A DNA stretch of 64,000 nucleotides from Croceibacterium_B sp963783195 (GCA_963783195.1 CAWAMV010000004.1:1054001-1118000); one strand, 5' to 3'. Counted from the first letter of the stretch, positions 24,297-32,817 are shown. Notes: generated by a model not told the origin, from the letters alone. Made by a program: numbers and translations.

Positions 24297-26033
24297 TCAG
24301 GCCGCGAGCTTGAGCGGAGTGATCTCGCCCGAAAGGTAGAGTTTCTTGGCTTTCGCCCGGCTCAGCTTGCCGCTGCTGGTGCGCGGCAGCGTGCGCGGGG
24401 GGACGAGTTCGACCACGCAGTTCATGCCGGTGATCGAGCGTACCTTCTCGCGGATCTCGTCGTGCAGCTTCAGGCGCTCTTCGGGATCGGAGACGCGGCA
24501 GTGGACGAGCACGGCGGGCACTTCCTCGCCGTTTTCCGATTCGACGCTGAAGGCCGCGATGTCGCCCTGGTGGAAGCCGGGGAGCTGCTCCACCGCCCAC
24601 TCGATGTCCTGTGGCCAGTGGTTCTTGCCGTTGATGATGATCATGTCCTTCGCCCGACCGACGATGAACAGATATCCGTTGGCCATGTAACCCATGTCCC
24701 CGGTGTCGAGCCAGCCGTCGACCAGGCACGCCTCTGTCGCGACCGGATCGCGATAGTAGGAGTGCATGACGCTCGGGCCCTTGCACCAGACCTTGCCGAT
24801 CACGTGGTCGCCGCGCGCCGAGCCATCCTCGCCGCGGATCTCGACCTCCATGTCGAGCACCGGCTTGCCGCAGTTCACGATGGCGCGATAGCGGGCCGGC
24901 CGCGAGAGATCGCGCGGGGAGCCCGACAAGCGCTCTTCCTCCACCAGCTCCACGCGGATGCCTTCGCCCGGCGGCATCAGGGTGACGGCAAGCGTTGCCT
25001 CGGCAAGACCATAGCTGGGGCAGAAGGCGTGCGCCTTGAAACCAGCTTTGTTGAACGCGTTGACGAAGTTCTGCATCACGTCGGGCCGGATCATGTCGGC
25101 GCCGTTCCCGGCGAGCCGCCAGCGGGCCAGGTCGAAGCGGTCGGCGACGTGGCTCTGGCTCGAGATGCGGCGGGCGCAGATGTCGTAGCCGAAGGTCGGC
25201 GAATAGGAGAGGGTGGTCCCCTCGTTACGGCTGATCAGGTCGAGCCAGGCGAGCGGACGACGGGCGAAGTCCTCGGTCCGCAGGTAATCGGTCGAGACCT
25301 GGTTGGCGATCGGCGAGAGCAGACAGCCGACGAGCCCCATGTCGTGGTACCACGGCAGCCACGAGACGCAGCGGTCGTCCATCGTCAGGCCCATGCCGAT
25401 GCCGTGGCCGCGCAGGTTGTTGAGCAGCGCGCGGTGGGTGACGGCCACGCCATGCGGAAAACGCGTCGAGCCGGAGGAGTACTGCAGATAGCAGATGTCG
25501 TCCGGATCCGGCGCCGGCAACTTCGCGTCGCCTACTTCGAGCGCGGCGAAATCCTCGAAGCTCGTGCCCCCGCAACCCTGGCGCACGGCCGCGGCGGCCG
25601 CCATCTCGGCGATTTCCGCAGGGTAGAGCAGCACCGAGGGATCGGAACTCTGGAGCTGCACGGCGAGCTGGTCGATGTAGCTTTCCTTCCCCCCGAAGCT
25701 GGTCGGCAGGGGCAGCGGCACCGGCCATGCACCGGCGAAGATCGCGCCGCAGAAAAGGGCCGCGAACTCGGGCCCGGTCTGCGCCACCAGGGCGATGCGG
25801 TCACCCGGCTTCACCCCTTGCGCGACCATGCGCCGCGCCATCGTCAGCGAATCGTCACGCAGTTCTGCAAAGGAATAGGCGCGCACGAGATTCCCGCGCG
25901 GATCGTGGAAGTTGAGACCCCGGGATCCTTGCGCGGCATAGTCCAGCGCATCGCCGAAGGTGGCGAAGTCGGAAAACCGGCGCGGCAACGCGCAGCGGTT
26001 CGGCGTCGGCTTCATGGCGGCGGCTTCGTTCAT
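24297..26033 (-). CDS. Fatty acyl-AMP ligase (FAAL/FadD-like)
   Basis: 578-aa adenylate-forming enzyme that activates a fatty acid as acyl-AMP for transfer to a carrier protein. The P-loop-like motif is YLQYSSGSTRFPHG at about 182-195, then SWLPWYHDMGL (225-234), SYGLAEATLAV, GWLDTGDMGY, GRAKDMIIINGKNHWPQDIE and the C-terminal PRTSSGKLSRAKAK lysine loop. The HDMGL and NHWPQDIE variants are typical of fatty acyl-AMP ligases rather than acyl-CoA ligases. No polyketide or peptide synthetase or acyl carrier gene is adjacent, so its product may feed a lipid encoded elsewhere. The start is uncertain: an upstream GTG (26084) and a downstream ATG (26015) are alternatives. Confidence 0.88.
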   Translation of the reverse strand: MNEAAAMKPTPNRCALPRRFSDFATFGDALDYAAQGSRGLNFHDPRGNLVRAYSFAELRDDSLTMARRMVAQGVKPGDRIALVAQTGPEFAALFCGAIFAGAWPVPLPLPTSFGGKESYIDQLAVQLQSSDPSVLLYPAEIAEMAAAAAVRQGCGGTSFEDFAALEVGDAKLPAPDPDDICYLQYSSGSTRFPHGVAVTHRALLNNLRGHGIGMGLTMDDRCVSWLPWYHDMGLVGCLLSPIANQVSTDYLRTEDFARRPLAWLDLISRNEGTTLSYSPTFGYDICARRISSQSHVADRFDLARWRLAGNGADMIRPDVMQNFVNAFNKAGFKAHAFCPSYGLAEATLAVTLMPPGEGIRVELVEEERLSGSPRDLSRPARYRAIVNCGKPVLDMEVEIRGEDGSARGDHVIGKVWCKGPSVMHSYYRDPVATEACLVDGWLDTGDMGYMANGYLFIVGRAKDMIIINGKNHWPQDIEWAVEQLPGFHQGDIAAFSVESENGEEVPAVLVHCRVSDPEERLKLHDEIREKVRSITGMNCVVELVPPRTLPRTSSGKLSRAKAKKLYLSGEITPLKLAA

Positions 26034-26159
26034 ATCTGAGGCGATTACCCGTTCGTTGTTCTCTTGTCGCCGTGCTTCAGGCACGGGTCCGTGGATGGGG
26101 CATTAGCGTCGATGTGTGTTCCCTGCTCCCGACACAGCCTTTCCCCTTTGAGCCGGACT

Positions 26160-26750
26160 ATGGCACGAATAAGGCCGATGACCGAGGATAGTACCCAAAG
26201 AAACAAACCGCGCAAGGCGCCCAGGCCGCTCGATTTGCAACGATTCGAAGAGCTTGCACTCGGCTACGTGGCGAAGTTTTCCACCACCGCAGTAAAATTC
26301 GAACGCTATCTCAAGCGCAAGTTGCGCGAGCGCGGATGGGCCGGCGAAGGCGAACCGCCGCTCGACGCAACGGTCCGGCGGTATGTCGAACTCGGCTATG
26401 TCGATGACGAAGGTTACGCACGAATGAAGAGCGCGAGCCTGCTGCGGCGTGGTTACGGTGGACGGCGCGTACGCGAGGCGCTGGGGCAGGCGGGGGTGGC
26501 GGAAGACCTGCGCGACGCGGTCGCCCCCGGGGAGCACGCCGCACGCGTGGCGGCGCTGACCTATGCCCGCAAGCGCCGTTTCGGCCCTTTCGGCGCGCAA
26601 CCTCTCGAACGCACCCTGGCCGAGAAGCAGATCGCTGCAATGGTGCGCGCCGGGCATGGATTTGCCGCGGCGCGCGCGCTAGTGGAAGCGGTGGACGAGG
26701 CCGAGGCCGAAGATTGGGTCGCCGAGGTGTCCGACGACATGGAGCCCTGA
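26160..26750 (+). CDS. recX: RecX-family regulatory protein
   Basis: About 196 aa, basic and helical; modulates RecA filament growth in known members. Three RecX-like helical repeats are visible, including RFEELALGYVAKFSTT, FERYLKRKLRERGW, RYVELGYVDDEGYARM, RGYGGRRVREALGQAG and FAAARALVEAVDE. The start could be ATG at 26160 or 26178; neither has a strong ribosome site. recA is not adjacent, as is common in Sphingomonadales. It is followed by the DUF192 gene after six bases, suggesting co-transcription. Confidence 0.85.
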   Translation: MARIRPMTEDSTQRNKPRKAPRPLDLQRFEELALGYVAKFSTTAVKFERYLKRKLRERGWAGEGEPPLDATVRRYVELGYVDDEGYARMKSASLLRRGYGGRRVREALGQAGVAEDLRDAVAPGEHAARVAALTYARKRRFGPFGAQPLERTLAEKQIAAMVRAGHGFAAARALVEAVDEAEAEDWVAEVSDDMEP

Positions 26751-26756
26751 ACGCCG

Positions 26757-27248
26757 ATGCGCCGCGTACCTTTTGCCACGATTGCTCTTGCCGCCTGCGC
26801 ACTTGCCGCCTGTTCGACCCAGGCTGCGCAGCCCGCCGCCACCGCCGCGGCCGAAGCGCCTTCGGTTCATTCGTTCTCCGGCCTGCAGGTCATCCCCGTC
26901 ACTCTGACGGAGAGCGGCAGGACGCACACGATCCGCGCCGAACTGGCCGCGACGCCGCAGCAGCAGGCGCAGGGATTGATGTTCCGCCGCGAGATGGGCG
27001 CCGACGAAGGAATGCTGTTCCCCAGCGATTTCCCGCAGGCGCGCAGCTTCTGGATGAAGAACACCGTCATTCCGCTCGACATCCTTTTCGTCGGCACCGA
27101 CCATCGAATCATCAATATCGCGGCCAATGCGACACCCTATTCGCTTGATCCGATCGATTCCGCCGGTCCGGCGATCGCCGTGCTCGAACTGAATGCCGGT
27201 CGCGCCGCGGAGCTCGGGCTGAAGCCCGGATCGCGCGTGGACTGGTGA
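26757..27248 (+). CDS. DUF192-family lipoprotein
   Basis: 163 aa. Signal peptide with lipobox LAAC (Cys19), an Ala-rich linker, then a DUF192 beta-barrel domain (about 43-163) with TPQQQAQGLMFRREM, GMLFPSDF, SFWMKNTVIPLDILF and VLELNAGRAAELGLKPGSRV, the standard motif run of the family. Function is unknown; members are small secreted or periplasmic proteins. It probably shares a transcript with recX upstream and perhaps with the NDUFA12-family gene 44 bases downstream. Confidence 0.88.
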   Translation: MRRVPFATIALAACALAACSTQAAQPAATAAAEAPSVHSFSGLQVIPVTLTESGRTHTIRAELAATPQQQAQGLMFRREMGADEGMLFPSDFPQARSFWMKNTVIPLDILFVGTDHRIINIAANATPYSLDPIDSAGPAIAVLELNAGRAAELGLKPGSRVDW

Positions 27249-27292
27249 CGCGCCGCTTGCCTCGCACGGCGCGAAGGCGCTAACGGCGCGCC

Positions 27293-27718
27293 ATGGGAAT
27301 CCTCGGCAAGATCTTCACCTGGTGGGACGGCGCCACCATCGGCACCTCGCTCTGGTCGGCACGGCACGGCGAGCACGTCGGCACCGACGCGCAGGGCAAC
27401 AAGTACTACCGCTCCAAGGATGACGAGGCGCCGGGCCGTCCCTGGGCGCAGCGCGCGCACGGTGGCGAGCGCCGGTGGGTGATCTACGACGGTTCGAACG
27501 ATGCCAGCCGTGTTCCGCCCGAGTGGCATGGCTGGCTGCACGGTTCCTACGACGAGCTGCCCGAAAGCTATTTGCCGCCGGCCAAGATCTGGGAAGTCGA
27601 CTACACCCCCAATGCCACCGGAACTGCGGGCGCCTATCGCCCGGCCGGTGCGCTCGAGCGCGGCGGGCGGCGGGCGAAGGCGACGGGCGATTACGAAGCC
27701 TGGACCCCGGACGCCTGA
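27293..27718 (+). CDS. NDUFA12-family complex I accessory protein
   Basis: 141 aa, soluble. Matches the NADH:ubiquinone oxidoreductase 17.2-kDa (NDUFA12/B17.2) family: FTWWDGATIGTSLW, GEHVGTDAQGNKYYRSK, RRWVIYDG, DASRVPPEWHGWLHGSYDELP and AYRPAGALERGG. In alphaproteobacteria this subunit is bound to complex I and is encoded away from the nuo operon, as here. The following DUF2155 gene starts two bases after its stop, an arrangement typical of this group. Confidence 0.93.
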   Translation: MGILGKIFTWWDGATIGTSLWSARHGEHVGTDAQGNKYYRSKDDEAPGRPWAQRAHGGERRWVIYDGSNDASRVPPEWHGWLHGSYDELPESYLPPAKIWEVDYTPNATGTAGAYRPAGALERGGRRAKATGDYEAWTPDA

Positions 27719-27720
27719 CA

Positions 27721-28329
27721 ATGCGGTTCGCCGCGCCCGCAGTTCTCGCGCTGGCCTTGGTCGCCTGCACGAAGGAAGCGCCGCCCCCCGAGGCGGTCGA
27801 GACCGAAGTGCCCGCGGAACTGCAGCAATCGGCCCCGCCCACTGCCGCCGGCGAGGCGCAGGAAGGCGCGACGCCGATGAGCGAGCGGATCGCCACGCTC
27901 GGCCTGCTCAACAAGCGCAACAACCTGTCGCAGGAGCTCGAGATGAAACCCGGCGAATCGCGCCGGGTCGGTAATGTCGTCGTGCGCCTCTCCGCCTGCG
28001 AGAAGACCGCCCCCTGGGAAGATCCGGAAGAAGGCGCCTTCGTCCAGGTGCTCGTGCGTGAAAGGGCGAATGCCAACGCCGACCTCGAGTGGCGCAAGGT
28101 CTTCTCCGGCTGGTTGTTCAAGAACGCGCCTGCCGTCAACGTGGTCGAGCACCCGATCTACGACGTGTGGGTCAAGAAATGCGCGATGCGCTTCCCGGGT
28201 GACGAAGCCGCCGCGCCGTCCGCCAGTAGCAGTGCAAATCCCTCCGGCAGTGCCAGCGGCGCTGCACCGACGCCGACACCATCGCCCTCGGCCGTGCCTT
28301 CGCCCACGCCCGAAGCACCGACAGCCTGA
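27721..28329 (+). CDS. DUF2155-family lipoprotein
   Basis: 202 aa. Signal peptide ending LVAC (Cys16), an acidic linker, then a DUF2155 domain (about 60-160) with RVGNVVVRLSACEKTAPWEDPEE, here cited as RLSACEK, EEGAFVQVLV, FSGWLFKNAPAVNVVEHP and YDVWVKKC. Two or three cysteines may pair after export. The last 40 residues are a Ser/Pro/Thr-rich low-complexity tail whose coding sequence (28158-28329) is also the antisense 3' end of aat. Function unknown. The context with the NDUFA12-family gene upstream and aat downstream is common in related genomes. Confidence 0.87.
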   Translation: MRFAAPAVLALALVACTKEAPPPEAVETEVPAELQQSAPPTAAGEAQEGATPMSERIATLGLLNKRNNLSQELEMKPGESRRVGNVVVRLSACEKTAPWEDPEEGAFVQVLVRERANANADLEWRKVFSGWLFKNAPAVNVVEHPIYDVWVKKCAMRFPGDEAAAPSASSSANPSGSASGAAPTPTPSPSAVPSPTPEAPTA

Positions 28330-28934
28330 GTCCAGGTCACCCGGCGCGATTGCGCGTCGGCGAGCAGCGCGAGATAGCTCGTCTGGCTGATCTCAACGGC
28401 GCCAAGTGATGCAAGGTGTTCGGTCATGAACTGGCAGTCGAGCAGGCTCATGCCCGCAGTGCGCATTGCCCCGACCAGCCAGGCGAGGGCGACCTTGCTG
28501 GCGTTCGGCACGCGACTGAACATCGATTCGCCGCAGAATACCCCGTCGAACCCGACGCCGTAGAGGCCGCCGATCAGGTCCGGGCCTTGCCAAACCTCTA
28601 TAGAATGGGCGTGGCCTTCGGCATGCAGCGCGCGATAACTCGCCTCGATCCGGCGGCTGATCCACGTTTCGGGATGATCCGGCCGGGGCTCGGCGCAAGC
28701 CGCGATGACCGCACCGAAATCGGCGTTACAAGTGACCCGGAAGCGATCCTGCCGCAGCACCTTGGCGAGCGAGCGCGAGCAGAGAAACCCGTCGAGCGGG
28801 AGAATCGCCCTCTGCCGCGGCTCGACATAGAAAACCTCCGGGTCGTCACGTCCGTCGGCCATCGGGAAAATGCCGCTACGGTAAGCCAGCAGCAGCGTCT
28901 CGGGCGGGATGATCGGCAAGGCGGGTGAATGCAT
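28158..28934 (-). CDS. aat: Leucyl/phenylalanyl-tRNA-protein transferase
   Basis: 258 aa; attaches Leu or Phe to N-terminal Arg/Lys of proteins, marking them for ClpS/ClpAP degradation. Core motifs: LLAYRSGIFPMAD, WYSP-like region replaced by FYVEPRQRAILPLDGF, HAHSIEVWQGPDLIGGLYGV, FCGESMFSR, ASKVALAWLV and LLDCQFMTEHLASLGA. The enzyme normally ends near here; about 50 further residues (GASGVGEG onward) are Gly/Ala-rich low complexity encoded antisense to the DUF2155 tail, giving a 172-base tail-to-tail overlap. The start is ATG at 28934; an upstream in-frame start at 28976 is less likely. Confidence 0.9.
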   Translation of the reverse strand: MHSPALPIIPPETLLLAYRSGIFPMADGRDDPEVFYVEPRQRAILPLDGFLCSRSLAKVLRQDRFRVTCNADFGAVIAACAEPRPDHPETWISRRIEASYRALHAEGHAHSIEVWQGPDLIGGLYGVGFDGVFCGESMFSRVPNASKVALAWLVGAMRTAGMSLLDCQFMTEHLASLGAVEISQTSYLALLADAQSRRVTWTQAVGASGVGEGTAEGDGVGVGAAPLALPEGFALLLADGAAASSPGKRIAHFLTHTS

Positions 28935-29012
28935 CGACGACAATTGTATCACACGGCGCGGTAACCGCCTTGCCAATTCGCGCCGCTGGCCCTAGGAGCG
29001 CGGCCCGGCTGC

Positions 29013-29088
29013 AGGGGTGTAGCTCAGCTGGTAGAGCATCGGTCTCCAAAACCGAGGGCCCGCGGTTCGAGTCCGCGCACCCCTGCCA
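29013..29088 (+). tRNA. trnW: tRNA-Trp (anticodon CCA)
   Basis: A 76-base cloverleaf including encoded CCA. The acceptor AGGGGTG (29013-29019) pairs with CACCCCT (29078-29084), G is the discriminator base and CCA follows at 29086-29088. The D arm AGCTCAGCTGGTAGAGC, the anticodon loop TCTCCAAAA (anticodon CCA, Trp) and the T arm GCGGTTCGAGTCCGC are all intact. In many bacteria this tRNA directly precedes secE; here secE is 3.7 kb away. Confidence 0.97.
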
Positions 29089-29208
29089 TTTCTCTAAGGT
29101 CGCCACTGCCGGCGAATTCCGCCCGGCAATTCCCTTCATTTGCTGCGCTCGTTTGGCCGATCCGGTCCCGCGCCGGTGTGGGCGGGCCATCTCAGGTCTT
29201 GCGTTTCC

Positions 29209-29430
29209 CTAGGGGCTGGCGGGGTTGTCACCGCTATTGCTGTTGCCGTTGTCGATCGTGGCGATGACGATGGCGCCGACAAGCGCGGCGATCAGAACCC
29301 AGGTGAGGGCACGATCGATGTTGCCGGCGAGCCGCTCGCTTTTCGCCGACGGACTCGGGGCACGGTCCGCAGCGGCAGCGGAGGTGGCGAGACCGAACGC
29401 GGCAATGGTCGTGATGATCGGGCGGAGCAT
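29209..29430 (-). CDS. Small hypothetical protein, one or two membrane segments
   Basis: 73 aa, not recognised. An N-terminal signal-like helix (MLRPIITTIAAFGLATSAAA) ends in AAAAD, a short Ser/Pro/Lys region follows, and a second hydrophobic helix at about 46-62 (WVLIAALVGAIVIATI) is followed by a Gly/Asn/Ser tail. The ATG at 29430 has AGGA six bases upstream; an ATG four codons earlier (29442) does not. It stands alone downstream of the membrane glycosyltransferase-like gene and may be co-transcribed with it. Confidence 0.6.
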   Translation of the reverse strand: MLRPIITTIAAFGLATSAAAADRAPSPSAKSERLAGNIDRALTWVLIAALVGAIVIATIDNGNSNSGDNPASP

Positions 29431-29508
29431 GATAGTCCTCATATGCTATTGCTTTGTCGGCGGTAAAGCGGGCGGCGGGGCGGCAAGTCAAGCGCGGCGC
29501 TGAACGGG

Positions 29509-31062
29509 CTATCGGGCGCGGCGAGGTCCACCGACAGCGCCGCGCTTGACGACGCGATAGAGGAAACTTCTGCCGTCTCGGTGCCAGACCTGCCGTAGGC
29601 GCGGATCGGGGCGTGGAAGGGGCCCGGTGTTGCTCAGCCAGAGGTAGTCGACCTGATCTATCGGCGCGAGTGCGAGGACTTGCGGCAGGTGGTGCTCTGG
29701 CTTCTCGCACGGCGGGCTGCGGACGGCGAAGTTGCGGATGCCGGTCCGGCCGGGGGCGGGGTCAAACTTGAGTTGCAGCATGTGAATGCCGGGAATCGTC
29801 CAGCCGTGATTGACCCAGGCCTGGCGCAGCTGCATCGCCATCGTCGGCAGCATGCTGATCCGGTCGTGCCGCCAATGCGGCTGCCAGCACATTTCGGAGA
29901 GCACGAGGATTTTCGAGCCCTGCTCTACATGATCGAGCGCGCCGAGCTCTGCACGGTATTCGGCGCGATATTCGGTGAAGGACACGGTCAGCACGATCAT
30001 GCGCACCGCCAGCAGGATCGCGCCGAACAACAGGATGACCCTCGCCAGTCCGCGGTCGACGCGGCTCCAGTCCTGTAGTGCGAGGGTGGCGATCATCGCA
30101 GCCATCAGCGTGCGGGTGTCGACAAATTCGCTGCCGTTGATCTCGTTCGGCAGCAGCAGGTAGAACAGCCACAGCACCGCCACCGGCAGGCCCTGCCGCC
30201 ACGAGAAGCGAGCGCCGAGGACCAGCCCGGCCAACACCACAAAGTAGGCTGCAAAGGCTGAAAAAAGGTCGAGCATGAAATGCTGGTCGCGCAGGGCGTA
30301 GGCGAGGAACGTCAGCTTCTCGCTCCATACCCAGCGCAGGCCGGGCGTCGTCGCTGGCGGAGCATAGTGCTTCCAGAGTGCAACGACCGCCAGGGTGGCC
30401 ACAAGCGGCCAGGTCTCCTGGAAAAGGGTCCGGGCGCGTCCAGCCGGCGCAGTGTCGCCGCGCTCCAGTGCGCGGCCGGCAGCGCTCGCCGCGACGAGGA
30501 TCGGCAGGACCAGCCCTCCGATCGCGTGGCACAGCAGGAGCGCCGGCTGGGCTGCCAGGAGGAAGGTCGCGCGCAGTGGGGCCCGGGGCGCGAGCCGCTC
30601 GGACAGGCCGAATGCGAGCAAGCCGAAGCCGAGTGCCAGAAGGTAGTTGAGGAAACCCCAGGTCCACGGCAGGCCGAAGACAAACATCAGCGCCAGCGGT
30701 GCTCCATAAGCCCCCCGGGGATTGAGCGTGCGGGTCAAAACCAGCGATCCTGCCACCAGGGCGCCGGTCGCCATGACGGTGACCGTCCAACCCGCGGCAA
30801 CCAGCGGCATGACGGAGGCGAGCAGCCGCATCAGAACTTCGCCGCCCATGTTGAGGGTGAAGGTCCATTCCCACGCGAAATAATGGTGTAATGGGCTATC
30901 CGGCGCGGCGAGGTCGACCGACAGCGCCGCAATGTGGCCGGGAATGTCGACGAGCGGCGGTATCCGCGTCAGCAGGAACGGTGCGCAACCGATCAGCGCG
31001 GCAGCGGTAATCGCCCACCGGCCGAGCCACCACGACCTTCCGGACTCCGTTTCGCCCACCAT
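29509..31062 (-). CDS. Polytopic membrane protein, possibly GT-C glycosyltransferase-like
   Basis: About 517 aa with ten or more hydrophobic segments and a soluble C-terminal domain of about 130 residues. The first extracytoplasmic loop contains PPLVDIPGHIAAL and HHYFAWEW; acidic and His residues in that loop are a feature of GT-C lipid-linked sugar transferases, but I cannot assign a known family. The C-terminal domain has ILVLSEMCWQPHWRHDR and IPGIHMLQLKFDP. The start at 31062 is preferred (GGA upstream); an in-frame start at 31122 is possible. It is divergent from a GT87-like gene, which supports a link to glycan or lipid glycosylation. Confidence 0.7.
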   Translation of the reverse strand: MVGETESGRSWWLGRWAITAAALIGCAPFLLTRIPPLVDIPGHIAALSVDLAAPDSPLHHYFAWEWTFTLNMGGEVLMRLLASVMPLVAAGWTVTVMATGALVAGSLVLTRTLNPRGAYGAPLALMFVFGLPWTWGFLNYLLALGFGLLAFGLSERLAPRAPLRATFLLAAQPALLLCHAIGGLVLPILVAASAAGRALERGDTAPAGRARTLFQETWPLVATLAVVALWKHYAPPATTPGLRWVWSEKLTFLAYALRDQHFMLDLFSAFAAYFVVLAGLVLGARFSWRQGLPVAVLWLFYLLLPNEINGSEFVDTRTLMAAMIATLALQDWSRVDRGLARVILLFGAILLAVRMIVLTVSFTEYRAEYRAELGALDHVEQGSKILVLSEMCWQPHWRHDRISMLPTMAMQLRQAWVNHGWTIPGIHMLQLKFDPAPGRTGIRNFAVRSPPCEKPEHHLPQVLALAPIDQVDYLWLSNTGPLPRPDPRLRQVWHRDGRSFLYRVVKRGAVGGPRRAR

Positions 31063-31177
31063 CTCTGTCCAGCGTTTATTGCCTTTTCGGGTCCATTCAA
31101 GCGTTCGCCGGGGATTGTGCACCGGGCTCTGCCCGCAGGCGATTCCCGTCTGCGTCCCGGGGCGCTATGCCCGGCGC

Positions 31178-32332
31178 ATGGCGGGGACTTCTCTGACGGC
31201 GCTGCGGACGGCGGACTGGCTCGTGCCGGGCCGGGTGCAGGGCTATGCCGTCCTCGTCGGGCTCGCCAGCCTGGCGCTTGTCGCCGTTGCATGGGTTCAG
31301 GCACAGGGGCCATTGGGGAGCGATTTCCTGGCCTTCTGGGGCGCGGGCCGGGCGGTCCTTGCCGGCCTGCCGGAGAAGGCTTTCGACCTCGCCTGGCAGG
31401 AACAGGTGCAGACCGGAGCCGGCTTCACCGGCTGGTACGCCTTCGTCAACCCGCCGCCCTTCCTGTTCCTCGCCGCGCCTTTTGCCGCGCTGCCTTATGC
31501 AGCTGGATGGATCGCCTGGGTCGTGGCGACGTTCGCAGGCTGGGCCTGGGCCTCTCTCAAGGCCTTTGGGCGCCTCTGGCCGATCGTCCTGACTTATCCC
31601 GGCGCGTTGATCGCGGCGGGGCACGCGCAGAACGGGTTCGTGACCGGGGCCTTGCTCGTCGGCGGCGTGGCCCTGCTCGGGCGGCGCCCGGTGCTCGCAG
31701 GCGTCCTGCTCGGCGCATTGGTGGTCAAGCCGCATCTCGCGCTGCTGGTGCCCTTCTGGCTTGCCGCTGGCGGCCAGTGGCGCGCCTTCGTTGCGGCGGC
31801 AGCGAGTTCGCTGGGGCTTCTCCTCCTCTCGTGGCTGGCTTTCGGCACCGCGACCATGCTCGCCTATACCGAGAGCTGGGCGGCAAGCGCGGCAATCATG
31901 CGTACCGCCGATGGCGACCTGCTGCTTCGCATGGCGACCCCCTACGCGCAGGTGCGTCTCCTGGCCGGGGAAACTGCGGCAATCTTCGTGGCGACCGGCA
32001 TTGCGCTGACGATGCTGGCTCTCTCCGTTCTGAGCTGGCGCCGGTTCGGACGCGATCTGCTGGCGACGGGCGCCTTCATGCTCGCGGCCACCGCGCTCGC
32101 CTCGCCCTACCTGTTCAACTATGATCTCCCGTTCCTCGTCCTGCCGACGCTCTGGCTGGTTCGGGAGGGGTTGCGTGAGGGCTTCCGGCCTTACGAAAAA
32201 CTCGGTCTCGTCGCGCTGTGGTTTGCGCCCTACGTCACCCGAGCCGCGGCGCTTCCGCTCGAGATCAACCTGATGCCGCTCGCCTCGGCCACGCTCGCCT
32301 GGCTGGTGTGGACCCGCGCCGCGCGGGCGTGA
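31178..32332 (+). CDS. GT87-family (DUF2029) membrane glycosyltransferase-like protein
   Basis: 384 aa with about nine to ten membrane helices. The first loop holds GSDFLAFWGAGRAVLAGLPE, with the DF/FW acidic-aromatic pattern of GT87 polyprenol-phosphate mannosyltransferase-like proteins, followed by YAFVNPPPFLFLAAPFA and later GALVVKPHLALLVPFWL (the KPH motif typical of this family). It probably uses a polyprenyl-phosphate sugar on the periplasmic side. Divergent from the other membrane transferase-like gene. The start is ATG at 31178, with no clear ribosome site. Confidence 0.83.
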   Translation: MAGTSLTALRTADWLVPGRVQGYAVLVGLASLALVAVAWVQAQGPLGSDFLAFWGAGRAVLAGLPEKAFDLAWQEQVQTGAGFTGWYAFVNPPPFLFLAAPFAALPYAAGWIAWVVATFAGWAWASLKAFGRLWPIVLTYPGALIAAGHAQNGFVTGALLVGGVALLGRRPVLAGVLLGALVVKPHLALLVPFWLAAGGQWRAFVAAAASSLGLLLLSWLAFGTATMLAYTESWAASAAIMRTADGDLLLRMATPYAQVRLLAGETAAIFVATGIALTMLALSVLSWRRFGRDLLATGAFMLAATALASPYLFNYDLPFLVLPTLWLVREGLREGFRPYEKLGLVALWFAPYVTRAAALPLEINLMPLASATLAWLVWTRAARA

Positions 32333-32435
32333 CCCTGGCGCCACAGATCGCGGGCATCGACGCTGCCTCAGGAACCTGCCGGACAGATCGGCATTATCCC
32401 TTCACCAGACGGGACAACAGTTCGAGGATCTAACC

Positions 32436-32585
32436 ATGTCGAGCTACAGCTTCCGCACCAGTCGGCCGGACGGCTGGATCCAACCCCGGCCGCATCAGGA
32501 TCCGACCCTTCGCCTCATGAAGTACGGGCGAATCCAGCCGATGGAGGAACCGGGCTTTTTCGCACGCCTGTTCGGCCGTTACTGA
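32436..32585 (+). CDS. Small conserved-looking protein, 49 aa
   Basis: A 49-codon frame with ATG at 32436, GAGG ten bases upstream, a TGA stop, and a GC-rich hairpin 28 bases later. The product begins MSSYSFRTSRPDGW and ends EEPGFFARLFGRY; it has no membrane segment or cysteine and is rich in Arg and Pro. The codon use is like its neighbours and the ribosome site, stop and terminator-like hairpin form a complete unit, so I take it as a real gene. The function is unknown. Confidence 0.65.
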   Translation: MSSYSFRTSRPDGWIQPRPHQDPTLRLMKYGRIQPMEEPGFFARLFGRY

Positions 32586-32613
32586 CGGCGCCCCCCAGGA
32601 CAGGCACATTGAC

Positions 32614-32650
32614 GGCCCCGCGGGTTCCTCTCTTCCGCGGGGCCGTTTGC
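32614..32650 (+). terminator. GC-rich terminator-like hairpin after the 49-aa gene
   Basis: GGCCCCGCGG (32614-32623) pairs perfectly with CCGCGGGGCC (32635-32644) around an 11-base pyrimidine-rich loop and is followed by GTTTGCTG. The T run is short, so termination may be partial. Confidence 0.55.
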
Positions 32651-32817
32651 TGTCTGCAGTCCCTTTTCGGCCCACCCTTGCCTTGGCCCGAAGGCATCGC
32701 TATCTGGTCGCTCGACTTCCGACATCGGAGCCAGCAAGCCCCTCCCGGTCCTAGACCGGGGCGGCGATGAGCCCATGGCGGAAGCGAGGCAAGGCAAGTT
32801 GAAGAGGTTTGCACCCG

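Noticed and set aside
29086..29208. Integrase attachment site at the tRNA-Trp 3' end
   Set aside because: No integrase gene, no repeat of the tRNA 3' end within the following insert, and no change in codon use were seen.
32744..32760. CCCGGTC-CTA-GACCGGG hairpin before secE considered as a terminator
   Set aside because: There is no T run and it is followed by GC-rich sequence. It may be a leader structure but termination is not supported.
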